In this document: positions 11,352 to 23,150 of the stretch, in pieces | How the letters are laid out: each line of letters opens with the position of its first letter | Numbering within the stretch: the stretch's first letter is position 1 | Translations under genes and position numbers: made by a program | The notes under the pieces: generated by a model | The model's input: only the letters and a program-made list of their open reading frames with translations | Told to the model about the DNA's origin: nothing | Databases searched by the model: none | DNA from: Chamaecyparis obtusa | Lineage: Eukaryota > Streptophyta > Pinopsida > Cupressales > Cupressaceae | Length of the DNA stretch: 64,000 bases | Assembly (NCBI GenBank): GCA_027943335.1 | Contig: BSBK01002159.1 | Location: forward strand, 1,225,501-1,289,500 | Direction: 5' to 3'

Positions 11352-12094
11352 TTTTGTACATCAATATTTGTTGTAAGTATATAAAGTCTCTGACCTAACT
11401 TTAACTAAAGAGAGGATAAATAGAATACCTTTGTTTCTTCACTGTTCCATAGGACAGGAACTTCTTGCTCCCTTGAGGAAATGATTAAGAAATTTCTGTC
11501 ACTCATAAAGTAAGGCATTCAACACCATGCCTTCATTACTAGGCAAATATTAGGTCGACAATGACTCCCATTGGAAAACAAGTTACAAGTATTGGGTTGA
11601 GTTCAGTTTGTGTATGCAGCTGCTGGCAACAATTAAATTTAAATACCAGCATTCAATATTCCAGAAACAATTTATCATCCTCACATTGATAGTAAATATC
11701 TATGACTGGCAAATTATTAAAACAAGAGGGATTATTAGAAACTGAAAAATAGCCTTGAAAACAAAGGCAGTGAAGAAACAAAAAAATGCATGAAATGTAT
11801 TTCAGAAAGGAAAATAAGTGGCACTTGTTAACATGGAAATGTCAAAGATTAAGCAACCATCAGCTACAAGGGCTCTATGCAGTCTCTTAATTTGTTGGCA
11901 AGATGTGGAATGCTTTCTTCTAGATTAAAAGGTCAACATTAACACATTATGCAAGGTATAACTTTGTCTCTATTAAAAATGTCTTGATTCAATATTTATT
12001 CTATCAATAGTTTCAATGGGATGCCATTTATTGATTACTTCTCCTTCACAGACATTTAATACAGTAGTTAAATATTCTTTGGAAAGAGGCAAAC
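11352..12094. other. No gene seen (possible intron)
   Basis: Begins with the right-hand flank of the MITE and runs to the donor side of the PPR exon. In the gene's orientation it is intron or downstream sequence. No further PPR exon is visible. Confidence 0.5.
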
Positions 12095-12539
12095 CTTTCC
12101 AGCTCTTGAAGCTGCCACTATCAGCCATGTATGTCGATTTTGATCAAATGACTGACCGTTAAGAATCATCTGCTTGTACACATTGTCCAAGTATCCCCAC
12201 TCACCCGCCACAGCACATGCCTCTAACATTGCATTGTATGTAAAAATATCTGGACTAAGCCTCGAAGCATTACTTCTTAGATTTTGTCGACCACTCCTCC
12301 TTTTCTTTATCTCCTCAAACAACGCTTTGGCTTCTTGAAACATATTATTTTCTCCATATGCTTTTATCATAACATTGACAGTTCCTATATTAGGTGTGCA
12401 AAATTCTTGCATATATTTGAAAATAGATACACAATCATGTATATGTCCAGCTTCTGCAGAACACTGAATTAGGCCAGTGAATGTGACAACCAAAGGTTTA
12501 ACAGGAGGACACTTGCATAGATTCTCAACCTGCAAAGAA
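12095..12539 (-). CDS. Internal exon of a P-class PPR protein
   Basis: Pentatricopeptide repeat proteins bind organellar RNA and guide its processing or stability in chloroplasts or mitochondria. This 445-bp exon reads without a stop. It contains at least three 35-residue PPR units (TFTGLIQCSAEAGHIHDCVS; TVNVMIKAYGENNMFQEAKA; TYNAMLEACAVAGEWGYLDN) and the start of a fourth (HTWLIVAASRAGK). Minus-strand splice signals fit: an acceptor TTCTTTGCAG just before GTTGAGAATC at 12539, and a donor AAAG/GTTTGC at 12095. A long linker after the second unit (KKRRSGRQNLRSNASRLSP) is reminiscent of the EMB2279/DG1-like chloroplast PPR group; that is an impression, not a test. Other exons are not visible, so introns must be long or the copy is a fragment. 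It has no internal damage. Confidence 0.8.
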
Positions 12540-15351
12540 TGCGACAAATTATTCTAAATATGTCCCCCCAAAAATAAAAAGTATAAAGAAGAGAAAATAT
12601 GTTATTGCATCCCCACAGATGAACTGCTTTCTTACGTCCTCATGTATTTTGCAAATTCAACAAAATTCTCAGGAAATATAGAGAAAAACAGGCATACAAG
12701 AATACATTGACATATAGCAGAAACGTCATTGGAAGTATTCAGCTGGAAAACAACTATTTTTTTATAATTTTATATATCTTTCACCCAGAGAATTCTTTTA
12801 TCCAAGTTTGTTTAACATTTAATCTGACTTAAGACCTACAGCCATCTTTCTAGAAGCAGATAACAGAAGCATATAATATTCTTCCAGCATTTTACCATAA
12901 TAAGTTTAATGTCAAACTACAAATGATAAAAAGAGGAGTTATAAAAGTGCCCACAGAAGACCAGGTCAACAGGACTTGGAAAAATACATAGCAGTTTATA
13001 TAGAGAAGCACTGTGATTAGAGAACCCTGGGCTACAATGAAGAAAGAAAGAACTGTGAACATAAATGCTCTAAGCATAAAAGTTTAAAACAGTTAAAGAC
13101 TGAAGATATGACCTAAATACAAGTACAAAAGATATTATAAGGAAAAGATCCCTCAAGGAAAGATGGAGATGACAAAGAGGAAAGCAAGAAATCATGATAA
13201 GGGACCAGTAATGTCACATGTTTGATGAAAGCCTCAAGCTAGAGAATCAAAAGTATGCTTCCAGCCAGAAGAATCAACAACATTACCATTGATCACTGTG
13301 CAAGGGCTAAAGCAAGATCTGGTAAATTTCACAAGGGTACGTCAAATCCTGAAGAAGTAAAATAGAATTTTCCTAGAAGGTAGTAGTATGTATTTCATCA
13401 GCAATCTCTCACAATGTCCACAACCAACGAACCTCCAGGGAATCCTTAAGGATAAAGTGGTGCCTTCAGACAATCCTCAAAGGAAGTTGAGTGCTCTCTC
13501 TAGAACCCCTTTAAACATTCATGACCAATGACCCTTTGGTGGTAGAGAAAAATCTAGTAATCCACATATTCCTCCATAACTTTGCTTGCAGACAAAGAGA
13601 ATTCACTACATTAGAACTGAGACTAGAAATGTTGCGATATTTTAGTAGCAATATGCAAACAGGAACACTGTCTCATTCATTTGCACTCAAGTTAGTGTGA
13701 ATCAGTTACATCTAATGTGTGCATATCGACTTCAATGCCTATAGTGGAATTAAAGTATGGAATAATACTGATTTCAAACAACTCTAGGGATCTGTGTAAA
13801 GATCTAAATCTTAAAATGACAACTTGAATAAAAGGGGCCAAGCACCTCAGATTGAATTAGGTACTAAAAGAAAGCAAATAAGGAACCACTTGACTCTTTG
13901 TGCAGAAAATGGCATCTCTATTAAATCGGAGTCAAAGGCAACAAATCATATCACCCACCAAATTATTAGTCTCACTAATAACTAGTGAGAGCAAAACCCT
14001 TCAAGTTGGCTTTGTGGATATGGAAAGTAAGTTGAGAATAATCTCATGATGGAATCACTAGGCCAAAAACTCTAACGTGAATAATAGATGCAAAGGGGCC
14101 TATTGTGCCTTGCACACACATCCCATTGAAAACATGGACCCCAATCTTATTCCAAGTCTTTAGGTTAGTTTAGGTTTGTCTGTATCTGTCATTCCTGGCT
14201 TGGAATATTTTTGGTTAAGTCTGCATTCTGTCTCTGCATGTTGAAATCTGTAAAATGTGTTAAATTGTGGAGACTGGGCCAGGACTTGTCTTAGAATCCC
14301 CTTCTAGGACTGGATAAAGTGAAGCAAGAGCACTTTGGGTCAGTAGAAGGCCTCCCTAGTTAATAAATCATAAGGTACCAAGCCCATTCGAATTTTATGG
14401 CACGCTGAATCAGAAACGACGCATTGAAGTGGTCAAGTAATTAGGGTTGAGTAAGGGAATGGGAATGACAAGCTTGATCATTATTCTATCATTGTGTGGA
14501 GTTAGGTTTAAATTGGGAAATTTTGCACAAAAGATGATTGATGTCTTGATCGTAAATAGATATGAAAATCATGAAAAATGACCAAGAAAAGTGCAGAAGT
14601 GGGGGGTATAAGGGATATTTGAAATGCCCAAAAGAGATGTTTTCAGGCACTTAGCATTCAAAATGGAAATTTAGAAAATCCTCAACGGTGCGCATTTCTT
14701 TGCTAAATGGATGCCATGTCCCATTCCTAAATAGAACTTCCTAATAATAAATAATGATTACAGGACTAAAATATTAACATTACTAATAATAATATATTAT
14801 TAACGGATTATATAATATATTGTTTACAATATATGAGAATAACCTGTTGTTAACAATGTATATTAATAATATATTATTAATGTATTATAATAGTAATTAA
14901 CAACATATAATAATAATGTATTATTAACAATAGATAATAATAATACATTATTTACATGTTATTTATTAATATAAAACATCATTATATTATATGATATATA
15001 ACATATAATAATATGCATACTAAAATGAATATATAATACCAAAGATCAAATATTCAATATATAATAAAAACCAAACGGCGACTAATACAATGGCTGCGAC
15101 CTTACTGATTGATCCCATATATATAATCTAGGTAGATGGAGATGAGTATGAAGAGTAAGATTAATTCTTTAAGGAAGGAAACATTGCTCCCGAACCCTAT
15201 TTCTCATTTCTCACTTGTAGTTCAAGCTTGGGGAAAAAAGCATAGGAAGTCCACAACTGATCTGATCCAATCAGCATCTAATTAGTACACACATCTATCA
15301 GTCTCCAGTCAGCAAACCTAGCAAAAGAAATGACAGGCTACAGGTGACGAC
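12540..15351. other. No gene seen; intron or intergenic
   Basis: Upstream of the PPR exon in its orientation. Apart from the AT-rich tract at 14745-15065 I see no repeat, frame or RNA gene that I can support. Confidence 0.5.
14745..15065. repeat. AT-rich tract with (TAA/ATT) microsatellite character
   Basis: About 320 bp made almost only of A and T, dominated by TAATAATATATTATTAA-like runs with many local palindromes. It probably arose by slippage. It could act as a matrix-attachment-type region, but nothing here shows that. Confidence 0.75.
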
Positions 15352-15773
15352 TATTGGCATAAAGCTTAGTTGTCATCATTGGCAAACATCAAACACACCG
15401 GTAATCAAGATTAGAGCAACAGTGGTGAACCGGTAGACTTACTAGGTAAACAGTGTACCTTAACCAGTCACATTAATACTGGTCTGGTCTTGTCCAACCG
15501 GTCTAGTACGACACCACAGGAGGCAGATGACTCAACAGGTTGCACACTGGTTTGCTTTCAGAATTGCAAATTTATCAATTAGTGCTTTATAATCCGATCC
15601 GGATTTTGAGGAACATTTTTAAGAAGAACTGGAGTTAGTTTTTTTTTCTGCGAGCGTAACGAGGTAAACTGAAGATCTGTTTGCAAGCTTTTTGATCAAG
15701 AGTTTTGCATGCGAGATTTTTGGATGAGTTACAGCTTGGCAGCACCGTCTAGTGTAATAATAAGATAATTTCT

Positions 15774-15780
15774 TATAAAT
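15774..15780 (+). promoter_or_regulatory. Copy A LTR TATA box
   Basis: TATAAAT within CTTATAAATACAGGT, a block kept in all four LTRs of the family (15774, 40847, 47687, 51711). It is the likely LTR promoter. Confidence 0.6.
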
Positions 15781-15984
15781 ACAGGTCATCATGTATTAGA
15801 GGCGTTGAAAATCAAGAGTGCAGAGAGAGAAGAGCAGAAGAGCAGAGTCTTTTGAGAAGGGATACAGTCACTGAGAGTGAAAGAGAGAAAGATTCAACAG
15901 CCAAGCTGAGCAAGGAGAGAACAGGTATGATCTGATCGAGAGATAAAGTGTCAAAGAAGATCATTTCTTTTATTGTGTGAAGCA

Positions 15985-16185
15985 CAGTTAAATCCCTTAA
16001 TCAAGGTGAACCCTAACAGGTTTTGTTGTATAAATCCCTTTACCGGGTGACATCTTTGTTGATGTTTTTAAGTCCCTTTGACAAGGCGACTCCTTATAGG
16101 GCCAAGATCTTAACCGATCTCTTTCAAATCCCTTTACAAGGTAGCTTTATAACCAGTGCTTTGTAAGCCTTCAACCGGGCAGCTT
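15985..16185 (+). repeat. Leader repeats AAATCCCTTTACCGGGT in copy A LTR
   Basis: Five degenerate units of the type AAATCCCTTTACCGGGTGAC or AAGTCCCTTTGACAAGGCG begin near 15990, 16032, 16070, 16126 and 16165, spaced about 40-55 bp. The same array occurs in the LTRs of copies B and C and of the copia elements, always between the TATA box and the LTR end, so it should be transcribed. Confidence 0.7.
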
Positions 16186-16473
16186 TATTACTGTAGTAGT
16201 GGAGTTTCGTAGCTTCTATCCCACCATGGTTTTTTCCTTCTAACCAAGGGTTTCCATGTATATATCTTGTGTTGGCCTGTGCATGTGATTTTTGTTTATG
16301 ATTATTTAAGCATTTTTTATATTTACAAATATAAACCAAATAAGAAACAAAAAAAATTTAATACAGATTAAATTTACTGATTCACCCCCCCTCTCAGTAA
16401 CCGGTTAGGATTAACAATTGGTATAAGAGCCTAGTTCTCAAAAAAAGGAAGCTTAATCGCTTGGGAAAAGATC

Positions 16474-17474
16474 ATGGAGGCTTACAAGTATCAGAAGCAG
16501 CTGGAAGAAGCAAATGAAACTATTGCTTCTCTTGAAAACAGACTGAGAAGATCTCTTGTTAAGAGAAAAGAACTGACTTTGAAACTAAGTGAAAGTCAAG
16601 AAACAATTGAAGAACTATATAGACAAAGTAGCTATGATGAAGCTGAAGAAGCGGTCTCTAAACTCATGGAGAGAAACGTGAACCTAACTGATCAAATCTC
16701 CCATTTGAAAAGAAAACAGGAAGGTCATGCTTTGAGGATGACTAAACTCATCGAAGCAAGAAGAAAACTTGAGGATGAGAAAAATAGTGCCAAAGTAGCA
16801 CTACAGACTGCTGAGAGAGCAAGAAACCTTGTTGAAGATGCTCTAAAAGAGATTGATACTCTCATATTGCAATTGCATGTAGACATGCAGGGTATAACTC
16901 AGGAGAATGCAATCATGCATGAACACATGCATGATAAAGATGAGGCATGCACAAAAATGGCTGCTGAAGTTGAAAAACTTAAAGCACAATTGAAAACTCT
17001 TGAGGAGAGGAAGAGGAATGAGAAACTTAGAAAAGACAATGAGAGTTCTGAGAAGTTGGATGAGCAACTGATAGCTCAGAGAAGATGGATGTACATTGGT
17101 TAAGGCAATAAGAAAACATATGAGTCCTCTAAAGTCAAGGTAAGCAAGCAGGACAACAAGAAACCAACCGGAGACAAAAGTAAAAGAATCTCCAAACCCT
17201 CTTGCAAACATTGTGGCAAATTGGGTCATAAATCTAATGACTGCAAGAATGCATCGGTGAAACCTTTCACCACTAATAGTTACTGCAGTAACTATTATAA
17301 GTATGGTCATGATCAAATAGTGTGTCTAGTGAAAGCAGGGGAAGCTTCAAAGGTTATTGCTTTGCCTGCAATAAATTTGGACACAAGGTTGAAGAATGCA
17401 GGTCTACAACCATGCCATTCAAATCTCCATCGAGACCGCTATTCCATAACCAGAATGCAAACCGCGACACATCT
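16474..17474 (+). pseudogene. Copy A ORF1 (coiled-coil CCHC Gag-like), truncated
   Basis: Starts ATGGAGGCTTACAAG, 57 bp after the LTR. The first 209 codons are open and form a long coiled coil (KQLEEANETIASLENRLRRS), rich in E, K and L heptads. A stop at 17101 follows. Further on, three CCHC knuckles are visible across frame changes: CKHCGKLGHKSNDC, a worn CSNYYKYGHDQIVC, and CFACNKFGHKVEEC. The frame is cut by copia-2 just before the fourth knuckle. Presumed role: a nucleocapsid-like RNA-binding structural protein, inferred from architecture and from its position after the LTR and PBS. Confidence 0.7.
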
Positions 17475-18869
17475 TGATGGTCCCAACCGGTGCTGAGAGG
17501 AGAGGGGTGAATTAGCACCCATTAAAACTTAAGAATCAAATCTAATATAATCTAATTAAAACTGTAAGAAGAACAGATTCTATCATAGAAATAGCTATCA
17601 CACAATCAAGCAATAAACAACACCAGATTTATCATGTGGAAACCCAAATCGGGAGAAAACCACGGTGTGAGAAAATCTCACAAATTTTGCACTCTTCTGA
17701 AGTTCACCATGTAAGGAGCCTTTTCTGTTAAACGATTACAAACACACTGTTAGATGCGACCTAGTTAAGGGATTTAGAAAATAAGGCCTATCAAAGCCGG
17801 CCTTATTAGAGAACTTAGAACATCGACACAGATGTCACCCGGTTAAGGGATTTAATACAAGGGACATGTTAATGTCCACCCAAAATACCAGGATTTTGCT
17901 ATTGCATTTGTCGAGGAGCAATAGAGGGTTTGATCTTTTACAAATGGCTTTGCTGAGCCTACTAATATTGTTGTGCTTCTCAATTGAGAGTAATCACCAG
18001 TCACCACAAATATGCTTTCCTTTGACTGTTGTGCTTCCGTGCACACTCTTCTTTTCTTCTTCTTTTCACCTTTTCGTAGCTTCTCTCAGCATACAGGTTC
18101 ACTCTTTTTCTTTAGCAGAATGAAGGCAAACAATATTCTTCATAGGCTGAAGAATATATAGTCATCTTGCCCTTTCCGCTTTTTACATGCACGACCTCCA
18201 CAAAAATCTCCTTCGGATCCATCACCCAGTTGAGTTTCAGTTCATTGCGGAAACATCAAATGCATGCCATGTGCTTTTTCTGCTTAATAAAAGAAACGGC
18301 AGATGCGTGCCACAAGCTTTCCTTTACTTGTGATTTCTCCATGTTTTAATGCCATAAACTTCGGCGTTAAAACCTTCAATTGCGCCTTGCACCGATCTTC
18401 TTGATAACACAAAGTCGTCCGGATTTTGTGCAACAAATCCCAGTCAAAGAGTCACACAAGTGTTTGTTGACTGTGACTTTCTCTAGTTCATTAGTCTCAA
18501 TGATATCTTGACTAATTGGTTTATATCCTTAGGTTGTGCACAGGTAAAAACCATCACCTGTCCCTTTTCCTTTCTCTATCTATACGGGTTTGGTTCCTTG
18601 GTTCCAATTATACACTTTATCGATCACAGTTCTGAATCCTTGATTACGGGTTGCACCTTGCTTGGTTATCGGTTGCTCTGATGATCAGTTAGAGCTTGAT
18701 CAGTTACAAAGACAGTACCTCTTCTTGCATACTGTGTCACTGGTCTCCTAACCAGTCTCTCTTGCACTTATTATTGTCAACTGTACCTGCTTGTTCCTGA
18801 TTGAACAATGTTTGCATCCCTAGACATCAATGACAACACCTCTTTGCCATGTACCGGTTAATGCCAACA
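17475..18869 (-). repeat. Copia-2 3' LTR
   Basis: On the reverse strand it begins TGTTGGCATT and ends CGGTTGGGACCATCA, matching the copia-1 LTR ends. Length 1,395 bp. The leader-repeat array (AAATCCCTTAACCGGGT type) is recognisable at about 17720-17860 in reverse. A PPT (AAAGGGGGAGAT on the reverse strand) abuts it at 18870-18882. Confidence 0.85.
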
Positions 18870-19114
18870 ATCTCCCCCTTTGGCATTGATGGCAAAACAC
18901 AGCTTACCGGTCTGATCCACATACATCTTGGTCCACATCTTCACCGGTCATAATCTCCCCCTTTGACAATAATGCTTAAGGCTAGTCAAGTGACTACCTT
19001 TTTTTTGAAATCTGCTCCCCCTTCGATTAGCAGCCCTTTATCACCAATCCTATTAAGATGAAGTTGAATCCTCTGTTGAAGCTCAATGGATTGATGAATA
19101 CCTTTGTTTTATTG

Positions 19115-20120
19115 CTAAAGATCAAGAAGGGCCACTACCCCTGACTTACCTCTGAGATACTCAAAGGTACTCTTCAGTAAAGACTTTGTGAATATGTCAG
19201 CAACCTGTTCTTTTGTGGGAACATATTCCAATTTCACTTCTTTATTTTGCATCTGCTCTCTCAGATAGTGATACTTTATAGCAATGTGTTTTGTTTTAGA
19301 GTGCATGACAAGATTCTTAGATATATTTATTGCACTTGTGTTGTCACAGTATATTGCAATCGGTTCAGGTACCTATTCTTGGATTCCTTCCAATATCTAT
19401 TTTATCCAGATCACTTGTGTGCAATTGATTGCACCAGCAACATACTTAGCTTCTGTTGTGTATTGTGAAATGCAATTCTAATTCTTACTCGTCCATGACA
19501 CAATCCTCTCTCCAAGAAAAAATGCACCTCCACTTGTGCTCTTTCTCTCATCAATGTTACCAGCCCAATCTGCATCAGTGAATACCTTTATCTCGAAACC
19601 TCCTTTGTGACAAAACCATAGACCATACTCCTCAGTACCCTTTAGATATTTGAAGATTCTCTTCACTGCTATTAAATGTCTCTTTTGGGTTAGCAGAGAA
19701 TCTAGCTACAATGCCTACTACATGTGCAATATCAGGTCTGCTATGCACAGCATACTGTAACTTACCAATCATTGACCGATACAATGTCTCATTAACATCT
19801 TTTGCATCCTCCTCCTTTGATAACTTGCAATTAGTTATCATTTGTGTACCAACTGGTCTAGATTCTTCTAGCCCAAAAAATTTAAGAATTTCCTTGACAT
19901 ACTTCAATTGAGAAATAAAAATACTTTCTTTTAGCTGATGGACTTGCAATTCAATGAAGAATTTTATGGCTCCAGTCATGGACATTTCAAATTTTTTTCA
20001 TCTCCCCAGCGAACTCTTTGCTCATTTTGTCATCTCCACCAAAGATGATGTCATCCAAAAATATTTCAACAATCAGGTTTCCTTCTTTGCCAGTCTTGAG
20101 ATACATATTGTTGTTATTGT
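19115..20120 (-). pseudogene. Copia-2 reverse transcriptase C-terminus and RNase H
   Basis: Reading leftward from 20120: NMYLKTGKEGN, then the RT active-site block IFLDDIIFGGDDKM, the RT tail (SMTGAIKFFIELQVHQLKES; YRSMIGKLQYAVHSRPDIAH), the RNase H start (KRIFKYLKGTEEYGL; FTDADWAGNIDERKSTSGG) and the end (MHSKTKHIAIKYHYLREQ; YVPTKEQVADIFTKSL), with a stop at 19115. These enzymes copy element RNA to DNA and degrade the RNA strand. YVDD reads FLDD here. A few stops and one frame change interrupt it; it is better kept than copia-1. Confidence 0.88.
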
Positions 20121-20377
20121 TGTCGGGAAAACGGGTAGTTAGACGATCAGCCCATCTGAGGGAGTTACACGGATGCGACGGTTCGCGTCGCATCTCCTCG
20201 GACATTATATGTATGCATTCTTCTCTTTGAGCAAGACACGGATATATTGATGCAAATTTATACTTGTACTTGATGATTATGATATGAATATAATGCTGCT
20301 ATGTTCTCTTTACATTTCCTGTTGAATACTTTACTTTCTAGATGCAATTAGTCTCTATTACCCCACAAGGGTAAACA
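20121..20377 (+). repeat. Gypsy-1 5' LTR
   Basis: Starts TGTCGGGAAAACGGGTAG, matching TGTTGGGAAAACCGGTAG at 37413, and runs in parallel with the 3' copy for about 200 bp. It then extends a further 50 bp to GGGTAAACA, where a PBS follows. Inferred length 257 bp, short for this group. Confidence 0.8.
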
Positions 20378-20378
20378 T

Positions 20379-20395
20379 TTGTTGCCGTTGCCTAG
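20379..20395 (+). other. Gypsy-1 primer-binding site
   Basis: TTTGTTGCCGTTGCC resembles the TGGCGCCGTTGCC site of plant Tat/Athila elements. Its position right after a CA end sets the 5' LTR limit. Confidence 0.6.
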
Positions 20396-20860
20396 ACATA
20401 CTCACGAAAGGGAAGGACTGAATGGCGTACGGGCACTATGGGCCTACCAGTTGGTGAGATTAACCCAGAGGCCGATGACGCACACACTAGGAGGCCACGA
20501 AGGCTAAAGTGTCAATGGGTGTTGTGTGGAGCGAATTGGGAGTAAGCCCTGCAGTAAATCAGTTGATGAGCCACCTCCCCTAGTTGCTCACACAGGCATC
20601 CTTGGTAGAACAAACCTGCTTGGAAGAGATTGCCCGCGAGGAACACCGACAAGAAGTTCTCTATGCATACCAGGAACGTGCAAACATCCGTCGCCTGGAG
20701 GAACGCGAGGGCACTTCTCGAGGATTCTAAAATTTGAGATAGATGGAAGAAAGGAAGGACACTAAACAATTGAAAGGAGGAAGTCATTCAATTGACTGAA
20801 AGTGTTGTAATAAAATGACATGAATAAATAAAAGTGTTTTTTAAAATGATGTGTTGATTA
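20396..20860 (+). other. Gypsy-1 leader
   Basis: Untranslated leader or worn gag start. A short coiled-coil-like frame rich in E and R (LEEIAREEHRQEVLYAYQER, about 20618-20735) may be remains of an N-terminal gag extension. Confidence 0.45.
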
Positions 20861-22613
20861 TTGCCCTGTGGAGAAGTGAGCAAAGAATTTATGCCCACTA
20901 AATTAAGTAAAAATAGAAATTTACAGAAGGAACTTGAAGGGGAGGAAGCCGCTAGAAAAGCTATACTCGCACAACAACAAGCTGAGCGAAGTGAAAGATT
21001 TCGACGATGCGCCGAGGGACTACCGAAAGGAAGAAGTGAAGGCGTGGGTGTGGGGGAATATAGCCACCACGACGGCATGTGCGACGAAGTGTTGTTAGAA
21101 GAAACAAGAAGCTTGTTGGGAAGCCTAACCTTAACCCCAGGAACAGAAGAAGCCCGAAGGAAGAAGAGAAAAGAAGCCATGTGTAGGAAGGCTAAGGAGA
21201 CCGTTGCCGCCAAAACTATTAGTGTGATAAAGGGGCACGGGGATCGCAGTAGCCTACCAGGCTTTGACACCAAACACTTCTGAGACACCAAATTTGGCAG
21301 TACCATTACAATCTGTAGTACAACAAATGACACAACCAGCAACACAAGCCACGACACAACTTGTGCTACGGACACTGCCAGTGAAGGTGAACATGGCACA
21401 AAAGACGAAGTTGCCCAAGTTCACGGGTGACGGAAAGGAAGACCCAACCCGACATTGTAAAACCTGTGAAACAATTTGGATGGCCAACAAGGTGACCGAT
21501 GTTGACGAATGGGTAAAGCAGTTCCCAACAATGTTGCGAGGAGTGGCGATAGACTCATTCTCAGACATGGACCCGTCAAAGATTGCTACATGGCAAAATC
21601 TAAAGGAATTCCAAATCGAATTTAGATTGCTAAGGGACGATAACGAAATAGTGGCTCAATTTTACACTACAAAACAAGGGAAAGAGGAAACCGTACGAGG
21701 CCATGGACGTAGGCTAAAGGAATTGGTCGGGAAAATGGAAAGCCAACCGGCTGACAGGCTTAAGAAACGGTGGTTTATCGAAGGGTTGAAGCCCACCCCC
21801 CGAAGGAAGATGAAGTTGGTCTCGCCAACATCCTACAATGATGGCTACAACAGAGCCATGGACTTGGAGAGTGAGAACAAGACCTCCAAGAAGAAGAAGG
21901 CGACATCCTCTGATGACGACGACTCCTTCGAAGGAAGCAGCGACAACGAAGCAAATAAAAAGTTACAAGCCCTTCAGAAGGATATGATGAGGATGATGAA
22001 AGAATTCAAAACTACTATGAAGGCGAGCACAAGCAAGAGGGACGAAGCCGACTTGTGGTGTACCGACTATGAGGAGGGTCACACAAAGGGAACATCTCCG
22101 AAGAAACAGTTTTGCGACATTTGTGAGATCGCGGGTCATTCCACGAGGGAATGCTCGTACAACATGAAATCTCGAAACCACCAGGTGTTATTAACTCAAG
22201 AGGCATTAGTTGCAGTAGCGACAGGTACAAACAACCAAACCAACAACTCGACATCATCCGGCGACTTTCAAAACAACAGGCGAGGGGGCAAGGGTAACGA
22301 AAACAACAATAATAACAATAACAGTGGAGGAGGCCGAAGTCACCTTCAGTATGATACCTTTGGCCGACCCATGATACAATGCCATACATGTAGTCAGTGG
22401 GGACATTTCGTGAGAGAATGTCCAAAGGAAGCACCACAATTCCTATGCCGATGGTGTGGTCCAGGAGACCGCGATAAGAATAAGTGTCCTAAGCCTGGGG
22501 TGAACTTCCAAAGGATAGCAGAAGAGGAAATACTGATGCTAACCCGTGGACAAGCAAAGAAAAAACTATACCCCAACCCCGAGACAGAGGAGGAGGGGCT
22601 ACAAGACCCATGA
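20861..22613 (+). pseudogene. Gypsy-1 gag
   Basis: Capsid/nucleocapsid polyprotein. An N-terminal charged helical part (KELEGEEAARKAILAQQQAE) lies at 20861-21283. The main frame, shifted, is open at 21264-22613 (449 codons). It holds a retrotransposon-gag domain (LPKFTGDGKEDPTRH; WVKQFPTMLRGVAIDSFSDM; EETVRGHGRRLKELVGKM), a first CCHC knuckle CDICEIAGHSTREC near 22123, an N/G-rich stretch, a second knuckle CHTCSQWGHFVREC near 22380 and a variant third, CRWCGPGDRDKNKC, with D for H. A frame change near 21264-21283 separates the two parts. It ends at 22613 because a 239-bp tandem duplication shifts the frame. Confidence 0.85.
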
Positions 22614-22843
22614 TACAATGCCATACATGTAGTCAGTGGGGACATTTCGCGAGAGAATGTCCACAGGAAGCACCACAATTCCTATGCCGATGGTGTGGTC
22701 CAGGAGACCACGATGAGAATAAGTGTCCTAAGCTTGGGGTGAACTTCCAAAGTATAATAGAAGAGGAAATACTGATGCTAACCCGCAGACAAGCAAAGAA
22801 AAAACTATACCCCAACCTCGAGACAGAGAAGGAGCGGCTACAA
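22366..22843 (+). repeat. 239-bp tandem duplication in gypsy-1 gag
   Basis: 22366-22604 and 22605-22843 are near-identical, both starting GACCCATGATACAATGCC. The unit carries two zinc-knuckle motifs and the motif EEEILMLTR. As 239 is not a multiple of three, the second copy reads in another frame (22610-22942). Confidence 0.9.
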
Positions 22844-23150
22844 GAAGCTAAGACTGCCATAGAGAAGGAATTGACTAATGAAAGGAGGGAAATGCATGGG
22901 AAGGCCAGTACCTCCTCAAAAAGCAACCTGACCAAAGCATAATCCGTCAGATGTTGCACACGAAAATCCTGGTAAAATTCAAAGACCTCGTTGTGCCTAT
23001 GCCCCACTTGAGGGCGACTTCTAAATACAACGACAACCAGGGAGCCGGAAACAAGGGAACCAAGCGGCCAGAAGAAAAACTCCCTCGGGAAGGAAGACCC
23101 TCTTGGATCTTCACACGACCCAATTGTGTTGGCGGTTAACACATGAAATC

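Larger units (their letters stand above)
15352..16416 (+). repeat. Copy A 5' LTR
   Basis: Aligned by eye with the LTRs of copies B and C: shared GTTGTCAT near the start, ACAGCTTGGC, the TATA region, the leader repeats, CCATGGTTTTTTCC with GGGTTTCCA, and the end CTCTCAGTAACCGGTTAGGA. The exact first base is uncertain because the TG has decayed (TATTGGC against TGTTGGC). Confidence 0.75.
15352..17474 (+). mobile_element. Copy A of the non-autonomous ORF1/ORF2 LTR family (5' part)
   Basis: A 5' LTR (15352-16416), a PBS (TTGGTATAAGAGC) and the first part of ORF1. The element is cut at 17474 by antisense copia-2. Its continuation should lie beyond copia-2, but that side was lost in the junction at about 38516, so ORF2 and the 3' LTR of copy A are not in the window. 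It is the most diverged of the three copies. Confidence 0.8.

Noticed and set aside
17866..18349. Plus-strand short frames in the copia-2 LTR
   Set aside because: They lie within the antisense LTR, are short and have no recognisable motif.
20788..21399. Minus-strand 203-codon frame opposite gypsy-1 gag
   Set aside because: Antisense shadow of the gag coding strand; hydrophobic composition is the mirror of K/E-rich codons.
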